Of a stretch of 64,000 nt of DNA, positions 25,250-34,945 are shown piece after piece. Below the pieces are notes generated by a model, which was given only the letters and a program-made list of their open reading frames with translations, ran no database searches and was not told where the DNA came from. Each line of letters starts with the position of its first letter. The stretch's first letter is position 1. The stretch comes from an uncultured beta proteobacterium (GTDB lineage Bacteria > Pseudomonadota > Gammaproteobacteria > Burkholderiales > SG8-39), in contig CADEDU010000013.1 of NCBI GenBank assembly GCA_902826155.1, positions 40,078 through 104,077 of the forward strand, read 5' to 3'. The translations under genes and the position numbers were made by a program.

Positions 25250-26707
25250 TTGGTTCGAGTGCTGTCGGTCGTGCACGTGATGGGGATGATCGTCTTCATT
25301 TTCGGGCTGACCATCTTCGTTCCTTTGACCCTGTCCTTCGTCTTCGATGACGGTGCGCTGGTCGCGTACGACGAGTCGCTGGCGATCTGCCTGATCGGCG
25401 GCTTCGCGATGTGGTGGCTCACGCGCCGGCGCCAGCGCGAGCTCTCGCCCCGCGACGGCTTCCTGCTGGTGGCGCTGATCTGGATCCTGCTGCCGGCGAT
25501 CGGCACGCTGCCGCTCTACCTGCAAATCCAGGGCTTGAGCTTTACCGATGCCTACTTCGAGGCGGTCTCAGGCCTGACTGCCACTGGCGCAACAGTGCTC
25601 TCGGGCCTGGACAAGCTGCCGCCTTCGATCAACTTCTGGCGCGTGCAACTGCATTGGTTGGGCGGACTGGGCATCATCGTGCTGGCGGTGGCGATCCTGC
25701 CGATGCTGGGCGTGGGCGGACGACAGATCTTCCGCGCCGAGACGCCGGGTCCGTTCAAGGACGCCAAACTCACTCCACGCATCACGCAGACCGCGAAGGC
25801 GTTCTGGCTCATCTATACCGCGCTCACTGCGGCGTGCGCGCTCGCCTATCACGTCGCCGGCATGGCGTGGTTCGACGCGATCGTGCACGCCATGAGCACG
25901 ATCTCGCTCGGCGGGTTCTCGTCGCACGACGCGAGCATCGGCCACTACAACTCGCCGGCGATCGAGGTGGTGGGCATCGTGTTCATGCTGATCTCGGGGA
26001 TCAACTTCGCCACCCACTTCCTGATGATCACGCGTCGCAGCGTGCGTCCGCTGCTCGCCGACACCGAAGCGCACTGGTTCCTGGCGATCCTGGCGGCGAG
26101 CTGCGTCGGGATCGCGATCTATCTCTGGAGCAATGGCGTCTACGCGGAGTTCTGGACCGCACTGCGCTACGCCACCTTCAACACGATGTCGGTCGCCACC
26201 ACCCTCGGCTTTGCGAGCACCGACTACGGCCAGTGGCCGATCTTCGCCGGGCTGTGGATGCTCTACCTGTGCGGCTTCGTTACCTGCGCCGGCTCCACCG
26301 GTGGCGGCATCAAGCTGGTCCGCATGCAGATCATGGTCAAGCAGATGACGCGCGAGACCACGCTGCTGCTGCATCCGCAGGCCAACGTTCGGCTCAAGCT
26401 GGTCGGACGGGTCGTGCCCAACCAGGTCGCGTTCGCGGTGCTGGCGTTCATGTCGTTCTACGGCGCGAGCATCGTCGTGTTGATGTTCGCGATGACGATG
26501 ACGGGGCTCGACCTGCTCACCGCACTCTCGGCGGTGCTCGCCTGCGTCAACAACACCGGTCCGGGCCTGGGCATAGTCGGGCCGGCGAGCACATACGAGC
26601 CGTTGTCCGACGTGCAGACCTGGCTCTGCAGTATCGCGATGCTGCTCGGACGACTCGAACTGCTCACGCTGTTCGTGGTGCTCTCGCCGGGCTTTTGGCG
26701 CCGCTGA
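25250..26707 (+). CDS. trkH: TrkH family potassium uptake protein
   Basis: A 485-residue membrane protein, close to E. coli TrkH (483). It has four pore-type repeats, the first visible as SGLTATGATV (after the second helix pair) and the third around TTLGFAST. There are many hydrophobic helices and the end is polar FWRR. The start is a TTG at 25250 (MVRVLSVVHV): CGGGAGG lies eight bases upstream, and the alternative start at 25199 lacks a site and adds a basic leader. TrkH is the K+-conducting subunit and normally needs cytoplasmic TrkA, which is not in the window. Confidence 0.88.
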   Translation: MVRVLSVVHVMGMIVFIFGLTIFVPLTLSFVFDDGALVAYDESLAICLIGGFAMWWLTRRRQRELSPRDGFLLVALIWILLPAIGTLPLYLQIQGLSFTDAYFEAVSGLTATGATVLSGLDKLPPSINFWRVQLHWLGGLGIIVLAVAILPMLGVGGRQIFRAETPGPFKDAKLTPRITQTAKAFWLIYTALTAACALAYHVAGMAWFDAIVHAMSTISLGGFSSHDASIGHYNSPAIEVVGIVFMLISGINFATHFLMITRRSVRPLLADTEAHWFLAILAASCVGIAIYLWSNGVYAEFWTALRYATFNTMSVATTLGFASTDYGQWPIFAGLWMLYLCGFVTCAGSTGGGIKLVRMQIMVKQMTRETTLLLHPQANVRLKLVGRVVPNQVAFAVLAFMSFYGASIVVLMFAMTMTGLDLLTALSAVLACVNNTGPGLGIVGPASTYEPLSDVQTWLCSIAMLLGRLELLTLFVVLSPGFWRR

Positions 26708-26836
26708 GCCAAGCACATGTGAAGCAGGTGAGGGCCCTTCGGCCGGCGTATTGGTTGTAGGCTACGCGCGGCTGAACATCCCGCAACGTATGCCTGCCGC
26801 TGCGCGCGCGCCGGCACGTCACAAAGGAGATCCACC

Positions 26837-27454
26837 TTGATCTACGAAATCCGGACTTATCAAGTCGCCGCCGGCAGCGTGCCGGAGGTCCAGAAGCGCT
26901 TCGCCGAAGGCTACGAGCATCGCAAGAAGCTCTCGGAGATCACCGCGTTCCTGTACACCGAACTCGGTCCGCTCAACGAGATCGTGCACATCTGGAAGTA
27001 CCGCGATCTGGCCGAGCGCGATCGCATCCGCGCCGAGGCGGGCAAGACCGGCCACTGGCCGCCCAAGATCAGCGAGTTCATCCGCACCATGCGCTCGGAG
27101 ATCGTCGTGCCGTTCACGTTCCTGCCGGAGCTGCCGCCCGGGCCGGTCGGACCGTACTTCGAACTGCGCTACTACACGCTGCGCGCCGGCAAGTTGCCCG
27201 ATCTGCGCAGCGCCTGGGAGGCGCACATCGGCGAGCGTTTGAAGATGTCGCCGGTGGTGCTCGCCGGTCCGGTCGAGTTCGGGGTCGCCAACGCGTTCGT
27301 GCACATCTGGGCCTACAAGAGTCTCGATCAGCGCATGGCGATCCGCGCCGAGGCCGCCAAGAAGGGCGTGTGGCCGCCGCCCGGCAGTGGCGACCGGGTG
27401 TTCACGCAGGACTCGAAGATCCTGATGCCGGCGTCGTGGTCGCCGCTGCAATAG
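26837..27454 (+). CDS. NIPSNAP family protein (two repeats)
   Basis: A 205-residue soluble protein built of two NIPSNAP ferredoxin-like repeats: MIYEIRTYQV at 1-10 and PYFELRYYTLRAG around 110, each followed by a segment ending in HIWKY/HIWAY. The start codon is TTG at 26837, supported by AAAGGAGATCCACC right before it. NIPSNAP proteins are small alpha/beta-barrel-like proteins often encoded in catabolic gene sets, but the reaction is unclear. It is followed by CMD and LLM genes with 9- and 8-base gaps, forming one operon. Confidence 0.85.
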   Translation: MIYEIRTYQVAAGSVPEVQKRFAEGYEHRKKLSEITAFLYTELGPLNEIVHIWKYRDLAERDRIRAEAGKTGHWPPKISEFIRTMRSEIVVPFTFLPELPPGPVGPYFELRYYTLRAGKLPDLRSAWEAHIGERLKMSPVVLAGPVEFGVANAFVHIWAYKSLDQRMAIRAEAAKKGVWPPPGSGDRVFTQDSKILMPASWSPLQ

Positions 27455-27463
27455 GAGCCATCG

Positions 27464-27868
27464 ATGTCCGAGAAGGAGCTGAATGTCGGCCGCCAGCTGC
27501 GCCGCAAGCTGCTGGGAGATGCGTACGTCGATCGCATCGCCGCGACGACGTACAAAGACCCGCAGATGCAGAAGTTCATCGATCTCGCCAGCGAGACGGT
27601 GTTCGGCACGCTGTGGACCCGCGTCGGCGTCGACCTCAAGACGCGCACGCTCGTCACGGTGGTGGCCGATGCGTCGACCGGCCGCGAGCCCGAGCTGGCG
27701 ATCCATCTGCGCATGGCGCGCCGGCAGGGCTGGTCGGAGGATGAGCTGATCGAGGTGCTGCTGCATCTGATGGGTTACGTGGGCGCGCCGCTGGTGCGCG
27801 ATGCGATGCTGGTGGCCACGAAGGTGTTCGCCGAGATGCGCGCAGAGGGGCCGCAAGCGCTGGAGTAA
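27464..27868 (+). CDS. Carboxymuconolactone decarboxylase (CMD) family protein
   Basis: A 134-residue helical protein. The CMD hallmark appears as REPELAIHLRMARRQG (H81), corresponding to the ELxxHxxxA segment of PcaC, with no AhpD-type CxxC. PcaC decarboxylates 4-carboxymuconolactone in the protocatechuate pathway; other members are of unknown function. TAGGAGCCATCG precedes the ATG. It is the middle gene of the NIPSNAP-CMD-LLM operon. Confidence 0.87.
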   Translation: MSEKELNVGRQLRRKLLGDAYVDRIAATTYKDPQMQKFIDLASETVFGTLWTRVGVDLKTRTLVTVVADASTGREPELAIHLRMARRQGWSEDELIEVLLHLMGYVGAPLVRDAMLVATKVFAEMRAEGPQALE

Positions 27869-27876
27869 GCGTCAAG

Positions 27877-28989
27877 ATGATTCGCGCTTGGCTGTTCACC
27901 TTCATGCAGCCGTACATGCGGCAGCATCCCGACCCGTTCGACCCGGCGATCGCGCAGGCGGCGATCCGCTGGCATATCGACGAGCTGTTTCCGCAAATCG
28001 AGGATGTCGGCTTCGAAGGGATCTTCTTCAGCGAGCATCATTTCCACGGCAATCTGAGCGCCTCGCCGCATCTGTATCTCGCCGCCACCGCGATGCGCAC
28101 GAAGCGGGTGCGGCTCGGCGTGATGGGCAGCGTGCTGCCGCTGCACAACCCGTGGCGCGTCGCCGAGGAGATCGCCATCCTCGATCACCTCACCGGCGGG
28201 CGCCTGGAGATCGGCTATTCAAGCGGTACGGGGCCGCAGGAGCCGCTGATGGTGGGCTACACCGCTGAGGAGCTGCGGCCGCGCTTCGACGAATCGCTCG
28301 ACATCATCGATGGCGCGCTGGCCGAACTCGAGCACAGCCACAAGGGCCGCTACTGGAACTTCGACCGGCTGTGCGTCACACCACGCCTGTTGCAGCAGGC
28401 GCCGCCGAAATGGATGACGGTGGTCACCGCCAATTCCGCGCGTATCGCCGCCACGCGCGGCTACAAGATCTGCACCGCGTTCATGTCGGCGAAGGACGCG
28501 GCCGACGTGTTCGATGCATATCGAGAGGCCGCGGCCGGTGCCGGACGTGCGGGCACGCCCGACATGCTCGGCTTGCGCCGGCGCTGTCTGGTGTGGGATA
28601 CCGATCGCGAGGCCGAGCAGCTCGGGGCGGAAGTGCTGAAGGTCGGGCTGGAGCGCACCGGTCAGTTGTTCAAGCGCATGATCGAGCACGGCGTGAATCC
28701 ACTCATCGGCGTGGCGCATCTCGACAAGGCGATCATGGCGTCGCGCCGCGCCGAAGCCGTCGATGCACCGGCTGCCAAGTTCGTCGCCGAGCCCGACGAG
28801 TGGGTGGTCGGATCGCCCGAGACGGTGGCCGAGAAAATCATCGCGCAGTGCCGCACCACCGGCGCGGGCCACTTCCTCGCCTACACGCTCGGCAGCATGG
28901 AACGCGCCGAGATGTCTCACAGCACCGAGCTGTGGCGCAAGGTGATGCCGATCCTGGCGAAGGCCGAGGTCGCGGTGCGGGCCGGTTGA
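27877..28989 (+). CDS. LLM class flavin-dependent oxidoreductase
   Basis: A 370-residue luciferase-like protein. ILDHLTGGRLEIGYSSG and the EHHF motif (FFSEHHFHGN) are typical, and the C-terminus has VVGSPETVAEKI. It would use reduced flavin and O2 to oxidise a small substrate. The first gene-proximal region MIRAWLFTFMQPYM is longer than usual. It is coupled to the CMD gene (8-base gap) and convergent with piuC (6-base gap). Confidence 0.87.
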   Translation: MIRAWLFTFMQPYMRQHPDPFDPAIAQAAIRWHIDELFPQIEDVGFEGIFFSEHHFHGNLSASPHLYLAATAMRTKRVRLGVMGSVLPLHNPWRVAEEIAILDHLTGGRLEIGYSSGTGPQEPLMVGYTAEELRPRFDESLDIIDGALAELEHSHKGRYWNFDRLCVTPRLLQQAPPKWMTVVTANSARIAATRGYKICTAFMSAKDAADVFDAYREAAAGAGRAGTPDMLGLRRRCLVWDTDREAEQLGAEVLKVGLERTGQLFKRMIEHGVNPLIGVAHLDKAIMASRRAEAVDAPAAKFVAEPDEWVVGSPETVAEKIIAQCRTTGAGHFLAYTLGSMERAEMSHSTELWRKVMPILAKAEVAVRAG

Positions 28990-28995
28990 ACCGGC

Positions 28996-29679
28996 CTAGG
29001 CCTGCGCCCACATGCGCAACAGGTTGTGATAGCAGTTGGTGAGCTGAATGACCGGCGCCGATTCGCCCTGCGTGCCGCGCAATTCGAGCATCGCCATGTC
29101 CATGTCGAAGAGCACGCGTCGCTGCGCGTCGTCGCGCACCATGCTTTCCATCCAGAAGAACGATGCGATCCGCGCGCCACGCGTGACCGGTTCCACCCGA
29201 TGCACGCTCGATGCGGGATAGAGCACCATGTCGCCCGCCGGCAGCTTGACCTCGCGCGTGCCGAAGGTGTCTTCGATTACCAGCTCGCCGCCGTCGTAGT
29301 CCTCGGGCGCCGACAGGAACAGCGTCGCCGATAGATCGGTGCGCAAACGCATGCCGGTCGGTGGATGGGTGCGGATCGCGTTGTCGACGTGATTGCCGAA
29401 CGCGTTGGTCGCGCCGCTGTAACGGTTGAATAGCGGCGGATAGATGTGTCGGGGCAGCGCCGCGGTGAAGAACAACGCGCTTCGCTCCAGCCCCGCCTGC
29501 ACGATGGCGCGAGCTGCGCGGGCTGCCTCGCTCGTCTCGGGCAACTGCAGATTGTTCTTTACCGCCGCCGACTGGGTGCCCGCCGTGATGCGTCCGTCGG
29601 CCCAGTCGGCCTGCGCGATCAGATGCAGACACTGGTGCACCTGCTCGGCGTTCAGTACCGCGGGAATGTGGATCAGCAT
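28996..29679 (-). CDS. piuC: PKHD-type Fe(II)/2-oxoglutarate hydroxylase PiuC
   Basis: A 227-residue protein with the HxD iron motif in GNHVDNAIR (H97, D99), distal H160 (SSVHRV) and a 2-oxoglutarate-binding Arg near 167-170. The segment MLIHIPAVL at the start and the [10 protein letters not shown] end are typical of the YbiX/PiuC family, which is iron-repressed and accompanies siderophore receptors. ATG at 29679 is used; a GTG three bases upstream is also in frame. It is 16 bases downstream of the TonB receptor, so both are under the Fur box at 32203. The physiological substrate is not known. Confidence 0.88.
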   Translation of the reverse strand: MLIHIPAVLNAEQVHQCLHLIAQADWADGRITAGTQSAAVKNNLQLPETSEAARAARAIVQAGLERSALFFTAALPRHIYPPLFNRYSGATNAFGNHVDNAIRTHPPTGMRLRTDLSATLFLSAPEDYDGGELVIEDTFGTREVKLPAGDMVLYPASSVHRVEPVTRGARIASFFWMESMVRDDAQRRVLFDMDMAMLELRGTQGESAPVIQLTNCYHNLLRMWAQA

Positions 29680-29695
29680 CACGGCACTCCGCGCA

Positions 29696-32092
29696 TCACA
29701 TGAAGCGATAGCCGAATGTCACCAGCACCGTGCGTAGCGGCCCCGGGATCACGTGTCCGCCGTTGTCGTACACCTCGGCGTAGTAGCGGCGGTTGAGCAC
29801 GTTGATCACGTTCAGGCGCACGAAGTGACGCTCGCGTTCGTAGGCGAGCAGCGCATCGAGGCGGTAGTAGTGCGGGGCCACGTTGGCCTGGATCGGCGCG
29901 GTGCCGCCGGTGCCGTACGCCAGCCGGTTGCCCTTGCCCTCGATACCGCCGCCGACGCGCCAGTAGTTGAACAGCCGATAGGTGCTCCATAGGCTGTAGG
30001 TATAGGGCGGGGCGTTGCGCGGTCGCATGCCCTGCGTGTTGGGATTGGCCGTCGGCGCGGCCTCGTCGATCTCGGCGCGCATGAACGCCACGCCGCCGAA
30101 TACCTCCCAGCGCGATGTGATGCGGCCAGCGGCTTCGAGCTCGATGCCGTCGGTGTGGCGCTTCTTCGATAGCAGCGTGGCGGTCTGCGCCGATTCGAAG
30201 TCGGTGTTGCGCTCCCAGGTCTTTTCGGCGCGGTAGAGCGCGGAGCGCAGCGACAGGTTGCCCCCGAACAGTTCCCACTTGGCGCCCAGTTCAGCGGTTC
30301 GGCTGCGCTCGGCCCGATAGACGACCGACGCCGCGGTGAACTGGTACAGATCGGCAGTGGGATTGAATGAATCACTATAGGCTAAGTAGTAGGTTTGCAG
30401 ATCGGTGGGTTGGTACAGCAGTCCGCCGCGATAGCTCCATTCGCCATAGTCGATGTTCGCACCGTTGCTGTACTCGGCGCTCAGCTGATCGCGTCGCACG
30501 CCGCTGAGCAGCTTCCAGCCGCGCACGATCTCGACGGTGTCCTGCGCGTAGATGCCCAGGGAGCGGCCGTCGTAGGTGTTGATGCCGTTGCGGATCTGAT
30601 TGCCGTAGCTGGCGGGCAGCGCCGGTGAGCTGTTGGGATCGCCGAGGGTAGTGGCCGGAGCGATGGCCGCCGCGATGCTGTTGTAGTTCCAGCGGCCGGC
30701 GCGTTCCTTGAGCAGTTCGAGGCCCACCAGTCCTTCGTGCTTCAGACCCAGTGCGGTGAAGCGCGAGACCAGATCGGTCTGGCTGGTGATGGTGTGCTCC
30801 TCGCCGCCGCGCGCCTGGCGGTTGCGGTTCACGACCGTCGCGTCGCTGATGGTCGTCGTGCCCGCCGCAAGCCGCGGCGCGACGCCCCATAGATCGCGCG
30901 CGTAGTCGGCCATCCGCAGGACCGAGCGCAGTTCGGTGCCCGGCGCGATGCGGAACTTGTAGGTCGCGGTGGCCATCCGCGTCTCGTTCTCTTCGTAGTC
31001 CGAAGTGGTGCCGTAGAACCGGCTTGCGGGCACGTCGACCGGACGCAGATTGAAATAGGGCACGCCGTAGTCGGTGACGTTGCGGGTGTGCAGGTACAGG
31101 TAGCCGATCGAGAACTCGTGGCGCGTGCCGATGCCCCAGCTGAACGTCGGCGCCACGCCTTCGCGCTTGGAGTGCACCCAGTCGCGCGTGCTGCCGGCGT
31201 CGGTCTTCATCGCATTCAGGCGCAGCGCCGCGTTCTCGCCGGTCACCCGATTCATGTCGAGCGTGGTACGTAAGTAGCTGTCGGTGCCCAGCGTGGCGGC
31301 CACGTCGCTGCGATTGATCAGCAGCGGCTGCTTGCTTACCTGGTTGATCACGCCACCGGCTTGACCCTTGCCGAACAGCATCGCCGCCGAACCGCGCAGC
31401 ACGTCGATCTGCTCGAGATAGAACGTCTCGCGGTTGTATTGCGCCACGTCGCGGATGCCGTCGAGATAGGTGTCACCGAACGTATAGAAGCCGCGCAGAT
31501 TGATGTTGTCGCCGATGCGTCCGCCTTCGCCTGCGTTGAACGTGAGCCCAGGCACATAGCGCAGCGCCTCGCGCATCGTGCCGGCGGCCTGATCCTGCAT
31601 CAGCGCATTGGGCACGATCGTGAGCGACTGCGGCAGATCCTTCGGCAGCTGATCGATCTTGCCGGCGCGCGTGGTGCCGCCTTGATAGCCGGTGTTGGCG
31701 CTTTCACGCTGGCCCTGCACGTTGACCGGCGGCAGCGCGGTCTCCGCCGCGGCAGGTGTGTTCTGGGCGCCGGCCTGCGCGAGTGCGCTGTTGGGCGTAA
31801 GCGCGATCGCCGTGAGCATCGCGCCGATCGGCATCAGATCGAACGCGAGGCGTCTCGGCGTAGCCGATGTGCCCGACGCTATCGATCGGCCAGACGCAAC
31901 CGACGTTTCAAACGCTGCCGACGTTTCAGGTGCGGCCAACGCTCCGGAAATTGAGTGCTGTTCGCTGGCGTCAGACCGAGCCGCGCGCGATAGGCCGCGC
32001 CGGAGCGCGAGGACCAGCGGACACGGCCGCAGCAGACATTGACCCGAGACCGGGCGTGAGCGGGTAGACACCTTCTTTCTTCCTTTCGTCAT
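29696..32092 (-). CDS. TonB-dependent siderophore receptor (Fiu/FhuA-like)
   Basis: A 798-residue outer-membrane receptor. The plug domain has [45 protein letters not shown], and the 22-strand barrel ends in FGYRFM instead of the more usual final Phe alone. Before the plug, residues 1-106 form a long leader: residues 55-78 consist of four six-residue repeats ([24 protein letters not shown]), and a hydrophobic signal-like span ([14 protein letters not shown]) is at 87-100, ending NSALAQ. The start is therefore uncertain; the leader to 86 has no close parallel that I recognise. It is likely to import a catecholate or hydroxamate siderophore and is Fur-regulated. Confidence 0.87.
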   Translation of the reverse strand: MTKGRKKVSTRSRPVSGQCLLRPCPLVLALRRGLSRAARSDASEQHSISGALAAPETSAAFETSVASGRSIASGTSATPRRLAFDLMPIGAMLTAIALTPNSALAQAGAQNTPAAAETALPPVNVQGQRESANTGYQGGTTRAGKIDQLPKDLPQSLTIVPNALMQDQAAGTMREALRYVPGLTFNAGEGGRIGDNINLRGFYTFGDTYLDGIRDVAQYNRETFYLEQIDVLRGSAAMLFGKGQAGGVINQVSKQPLLINRSDVAATLGTDSYLRTTLDMNRVTGENAALRLNAMKTDAGSTRDWVHSKREGVAPTFSWGIGTRHEFSIGYLYLHTRNVTDYGVPYFNLRPVDVPASRFYGTTSDYEENETRMATATYKFRIAPGTELRSVLRMADYARDLWGVAPRLAAGTTTISDATVVNRNRQARGGEEHTITSQTDLVSRFTALGLKHEGLVGLELLKERAGRWNYNSIAAAIAPATTLGDPNSSPALPASYGNQIRNGINTYDGRSLGIYAQDTVEIVRGWKLLSGVRRDQLSAEYSNGANIDYGEWSYRGGLLYQPTDLQTYYLAYSDSFNPTADLYQFTAASVVYRAERSRTAELGAKWELFGGNLSLRSALYRAEKTWERNTDFESAQTATLLSKKRHTDGIELEAAGRITSRWEVFGGVAFMRAEIDEAAPTANPNTQGMRPRNAPPYTYSLWSTYRLFNYWRVGGGIEGKGNRLAYGTGGTAPIQANVAPHYYRLDALLAYERERHFVRLNVINVLNRRYYAEVYDNGGHVIPGPLRTVLVTFGYRFM
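31859..31930 (-). repeat. 18-base imperfect repeats coding a six-residue repeat in the receptor leader
   Basis: Four imperfect 18-base units (about CGACGTTTCAAACGCTGC on the plus strand) encode [18 protein letters not shown] and SGTSAT in the N-terminal leader of the TonB receptor. The DNA units share CGACGTTTCA in the two best copies. Their position before the signal-like segment suggests either a slippage-prone leader or wrong assignment of the start codon. Confidence 0.6.
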
Positions 32093-32590
32093 GGTTCATG
32101 TTCTGAACTCGCTACCTGGCGAAAGGCTGGGTGGCTGGGGCCCATCGAGTGTCGGACCGGTCGATCAAGAACCTGCCCGGTTGCCGGAAATCATGCTTTG
32201 CCAATGATAATCATTCGCATTTAAATCGACAATAGCGCGATACGGCGAATCGACATTCGTTGTCAGAGCTGCGGTTGTCGCGGCGCTGGACTCAAGGCTG
32301 CGTGGGGCCGTCAGCGCACTCATTCGCGACGCGCGCGCTCTTGACGCAGTTCGATCAACAGAAGGGCTTCGGACCATCACGCTGTCGCGGCGAAGCCTTC
32401 CATCGCCGACGAGCGTGCGCCGATGTGCGCGTGCATGTCTCGCTCTCCCTGACGGAATCGCGCGCGCGACGAGTGGCCTCGACCGGCTGCGCGATCGACG
32501 CCACCATCGGAATGGAATGCGATGCGTGCGTACGACGTGCGCGTCGCGCGCCGATCGTGAATCTTCCTGACTGATGCGAGTGTGCTGAAC
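32093..32590. promoter_or_regulatory. Intergenic region between the receptor and the PQQ dehydrogenase gene
   Basis: This 498-base gap holds the promoter of the receptor-piuC operon (with a Fur box at 32203-32222) and that of the divergent lipoprotein gene. The part from 32224 to 32590 is GC-rich, has no recognisable gene and no clear palindrome; open frames in it look like shadows. Confidence 0.5.
32203..32222 (-). promoter_or_regulatory. Fur box upstream of the siderophore receptor
   Basis: AATGATAATCATTCGCATTT (plus strand) matches the Fur consensus core AATGATAATCATT at 13 of 13 positions, with an AT-rich flank. It lies 111 bases upstream of the receptor start on the minus strand. The same 20-base word with one change occurs upstream of hemP at 37053. 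Confidence 0.85.
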
Positions 32591-34465
32591 ATGAAGTGGG
32601 GCTCATCGATATTGAGCGTTGCCCTGTCGGGCTTGGTGCTGACTGGTTGCCTCAACGACAGTCAGGACTCATCCAACGCGGGCAGCGCGGGCGCGGCGAG
32701 TTCCGCCGCCAATTCCAGCGGGAACGCCGGCGCCAACCCGCCCGCATCGACGGGCCCTGATGTGCAGGCACCGACCGTCCCGTCCAACGTGATGACCACG
32801 GCAGTCTTGCCGACGCGGGTCGATCTGAGCTGGACGGCTTCCACCGACAACGTGGGCGTGACGGCCTATCGCGTGCTGCGCAACGGGACCCAGGTCGCCA
32901 CTAGCACCGGTACGACCCACAGCGATACCGGGCTCACGCTCAACACGAGCTACACCTATACCGTGATCGCCGTGGATGCGGCCGGCAACGCATCGTCCCC
33001 GTCGGCGAGCTTGAATGTGCGCACGCCCGCGGTGGCCGATACGCAGGCGCCCAGCACGCCCAACGGCCTGGCCGCTACGGCCGCCGCGAGCCAGATCAGC
33101 CTTGTGTGGAGTGCCGCAACCGACAACACCGCTGTCACCGGCTATCGCGTCGAGCGCTGCCAGGGCGCGGCCTGCACCAATTTCGTGCAAGTCGCAACGC
33201 CTAACGCGACGGGCCACGTCGATTCCGGTCTCGCTGCGAGCACTACCTTTCGCTATCGCGTGCGTGCGGCGGATGCGGCGGGCAATCTGTCCAACTACTC
33301 GAACATCGCCGACGGCACGACGCCCGCTGGATCACCGCCATCTACCGTGGTGCCGACGTTGACCCGCACGACGTTCATGGCTGGGCTGAGCTCGCCGTGG
33401 GACATGGCCTTCATGCCGGACGGCACGATGTTCTTCACCGAGAAGTGCCGGGGACTGTCGGTGCGACTGCCCAACGGCACGGTCAACCGACTGCTCGGCA
33501 TGGGCGGCACTTCAGGCTTCGCCAGCACCGCGGCCGACCTGTTCTGCGAGGGGCAGAGCGGCATGCACGGCGTGGCGCTCGATCCGGACTTCGCCAACAA
33601 CCGCACCCTCTATGTTTTCTCTGCATCCAACCTGAGCAACAACCCCCGCACCAATCGCGTGTTGCGAATGAGCGTCAACGCCGCGTTGACGGCGGTGTCG
33701 GGGCGCACCGACATCATCTCCGACATCGCGTTCAAGCAAGTGGGTACTGCAGTCGGTGGCTCCGGTGCTCACAGCGGCGGGCGCATCGCCTTCGGCCCCG
33801 ATGGTTTTCTCTACGTCACCACCGGCGACAATCACAACCCGTCGCTGCCGCAGGATCCGGTGCGGCTCGGCGGCAAGGTGTTGCGCGTGGACCGCAACGG
33901 TGCCGCTGCGCCGGGCAACGGCGTGCCGGCCGGATTCGACCCGCGGATCTATACCTACGGCCATCGCAACGTGCAGGGCATCACCTTCCGTCCGGGCACC
34001 GGCCAGCCGTTCAGCGCAGAACATGGTCCGAATCACAGCGACGAGGTCACCGCTCTGGTGGCTGGACGCAACGCCGGCTGGGATCCGCAGAATCGCCCTG
34101 GGCTGAACTGCCCCGAAAACTACTGCGGCTACGCAGGCAGCGCGACCACGATGCCGATGACCGATACGGCGCGCTTCCCCACGGCACTCCCGCCGGCGTG
34201 GACCAACTCCGGCAGCTCTCAAGGCATGGGCCCGGCAGCGTTCCTCAGCGGTGCCCAGTGGAAAGCTTGGGACGGCCGGCTCGCCGTGAGCATCATGGGC
34301 GGCAATCGCACCGACATCCTGACGCTGAACGCGGCGGGCGTCGCCACCGCGAATGCGAATTCGGGCTTGCCGAGCGCGCGCATGCGATCGCTTGTGCAAG
34401 GCCCCGACGGCAACCTGTACGTCGCGACCGACGCCGGGGAAATCTGGCGCGTGGTGCCGAACTGA
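32591..34465 (+). CDS. Lipoprotein with two fibronectin III domains and a PQQ-dependent sugar-dehydrogenase domain
   Basis: A 624-residue secreted lipoprotein. The signal peptide ends in VLTGC (Cys20); residues 21-58 are a Ser/Ala/Gly linker. Two fibronectin III repeats follow (about 61-147 and 152-240, each with APxxPxx and an AGN motif). A six-bladed propeller of the soluble PQQ glucose/aldose dehydrogenase family then runs to the end: GMHGVALDPDFANNRTLY, AHSGGRIAFGPDGFLYVTTG, GHRNVQGITF and EHGPNHSDEV. It probably oxidises a sugar or alcohol at the cell surface; no PQQ synthesis genes are in the window. ATG at 32591 is preferred; a GTG at 32582 is also in frame. Confidence 0.88.
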   Translation: MKWGSSILSVALSGLVLTGCLNDSQDSSNAGSAGAASSAANSSGNAGANPPASTGPDVQAPTVPSNVMTTAVLPTRVDLSWTASTDNVGVTAYRVLRNGTQVATSTGTTHSDTGLTLNTSYTYTVIAVDAAGNASSPSASLNVRTPAVADTQAPSTPNGLAATAAASQISLVWSAATDNTAVTGYRVERCQGAACTNFVQVATPNATGHVDSGLAASTTFRYRVRAADAAGNLSNYSNIADGTTPAGSPPSTVVPTLTRTTFMAGLSSPWDMAFMPDGTMFFTEKCRGLSVRLPNGTVNRLLGMGGTSGFASTAADLFCEGQSGMHGVALDPDFANNRTLYVFSASNLSNNPRTNRVLRMSVNAALTAVSGRTDIISDIAFKQVGTAVGGSGAHSGGRIAFGPDGFLYVTTGDNHNPSLPQDPVRLGGKVLRVDRNGAAAPGNGVPAGFDPRIYTYGHRNVQGITFRPGTGQPFSAEHGPNHSDEVTALVAGRNAGWDPQNRPGLNCPENYCGYAGSATTMPMTDTARFPTALPPAWTNSGSSQGMGPAAFLSGAQWKAWDGRLAVSIMGGNRTDILTLNAAGVATANANSGLPSARMRSLVQGPDGNLYVATDAGEIWRVVPN

Positions 34466-34502
34466 GGCGTTGTCCGCGCCGCAACCCGCACCACCACGTG
34501 CT

Positions 34503-34943
34503 TTATCTCGTGCGGCCGGCGGCCTCCATCGTGTCGGGCTCACTCACGAAACCGATGCGAGTCACGCCGCGTCGTGCCGCGTCGGCCATCACGCGCGCGA
34601 CGTGTTCGTAATGCGTGAGCCGATCGGCGCGCAGATGTAGTTCGGGTTGCGGCACGGTCGCAGCCACTGCCGCGAGACGTTCGATCAACTCGTCGCGCGT
34701 CACCGCATTGCCATTCCACAGCACTTCGCCGGAATCGCGGATCGCCAGTTGCACATTGTCGGGCTGCGTTACGTTCGGCGTGCTCGTCGCCTTGGGCAGA
34801 TCGATCTTCACCGCGTGGGTGAGCAACGGCGCGGTGACGATGAAGATCACCAGCAGCACCAGCATCACGTCGATCAGCGGGATCATGTTGATTTCGGCGA
34901 GCGGCTGATTGGCGCTGCTGCGATGGAGGTCGGCCAAAGCCAT
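34503..34943 (-). CDS. exbD: Biopolymer transport protein ExbD
   Basis: A 146-residue protein. One membrane helix (about 19-40, IPLIDVMLVLLVIFIVTAPLL) carries the essential Asp in IDVM, and the periplasmic domain is typical. ExbD forms the proton-driven motor with ExbB that energises TonB. The gene starts two bases after the exbB stop and ends the hemP-tonB-exbB-exbD set. Confidence 0.93.
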   Translation of the reverse strand: MALADLHRSSANQPLAEINMIPLIDVMLVLLVIFIVTAPLLTHAVKIDLPKATSTPNVTQPDNVQLAIRDSGEVLWNGNAVTRDELIERLAAVAATVPQPELHLRADRLTHYEHVARVMADAARRGVTRIGFVSEPDTMEAAGRTR

Positions 34944-34945
34944 GA

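Noticed and set aside
25411..26760. 449-residue plus-strand frame overlapping trkH
   Set aside because: A shadow in another frame of trkH; its product is Arg- and Ala-rich with no domain.
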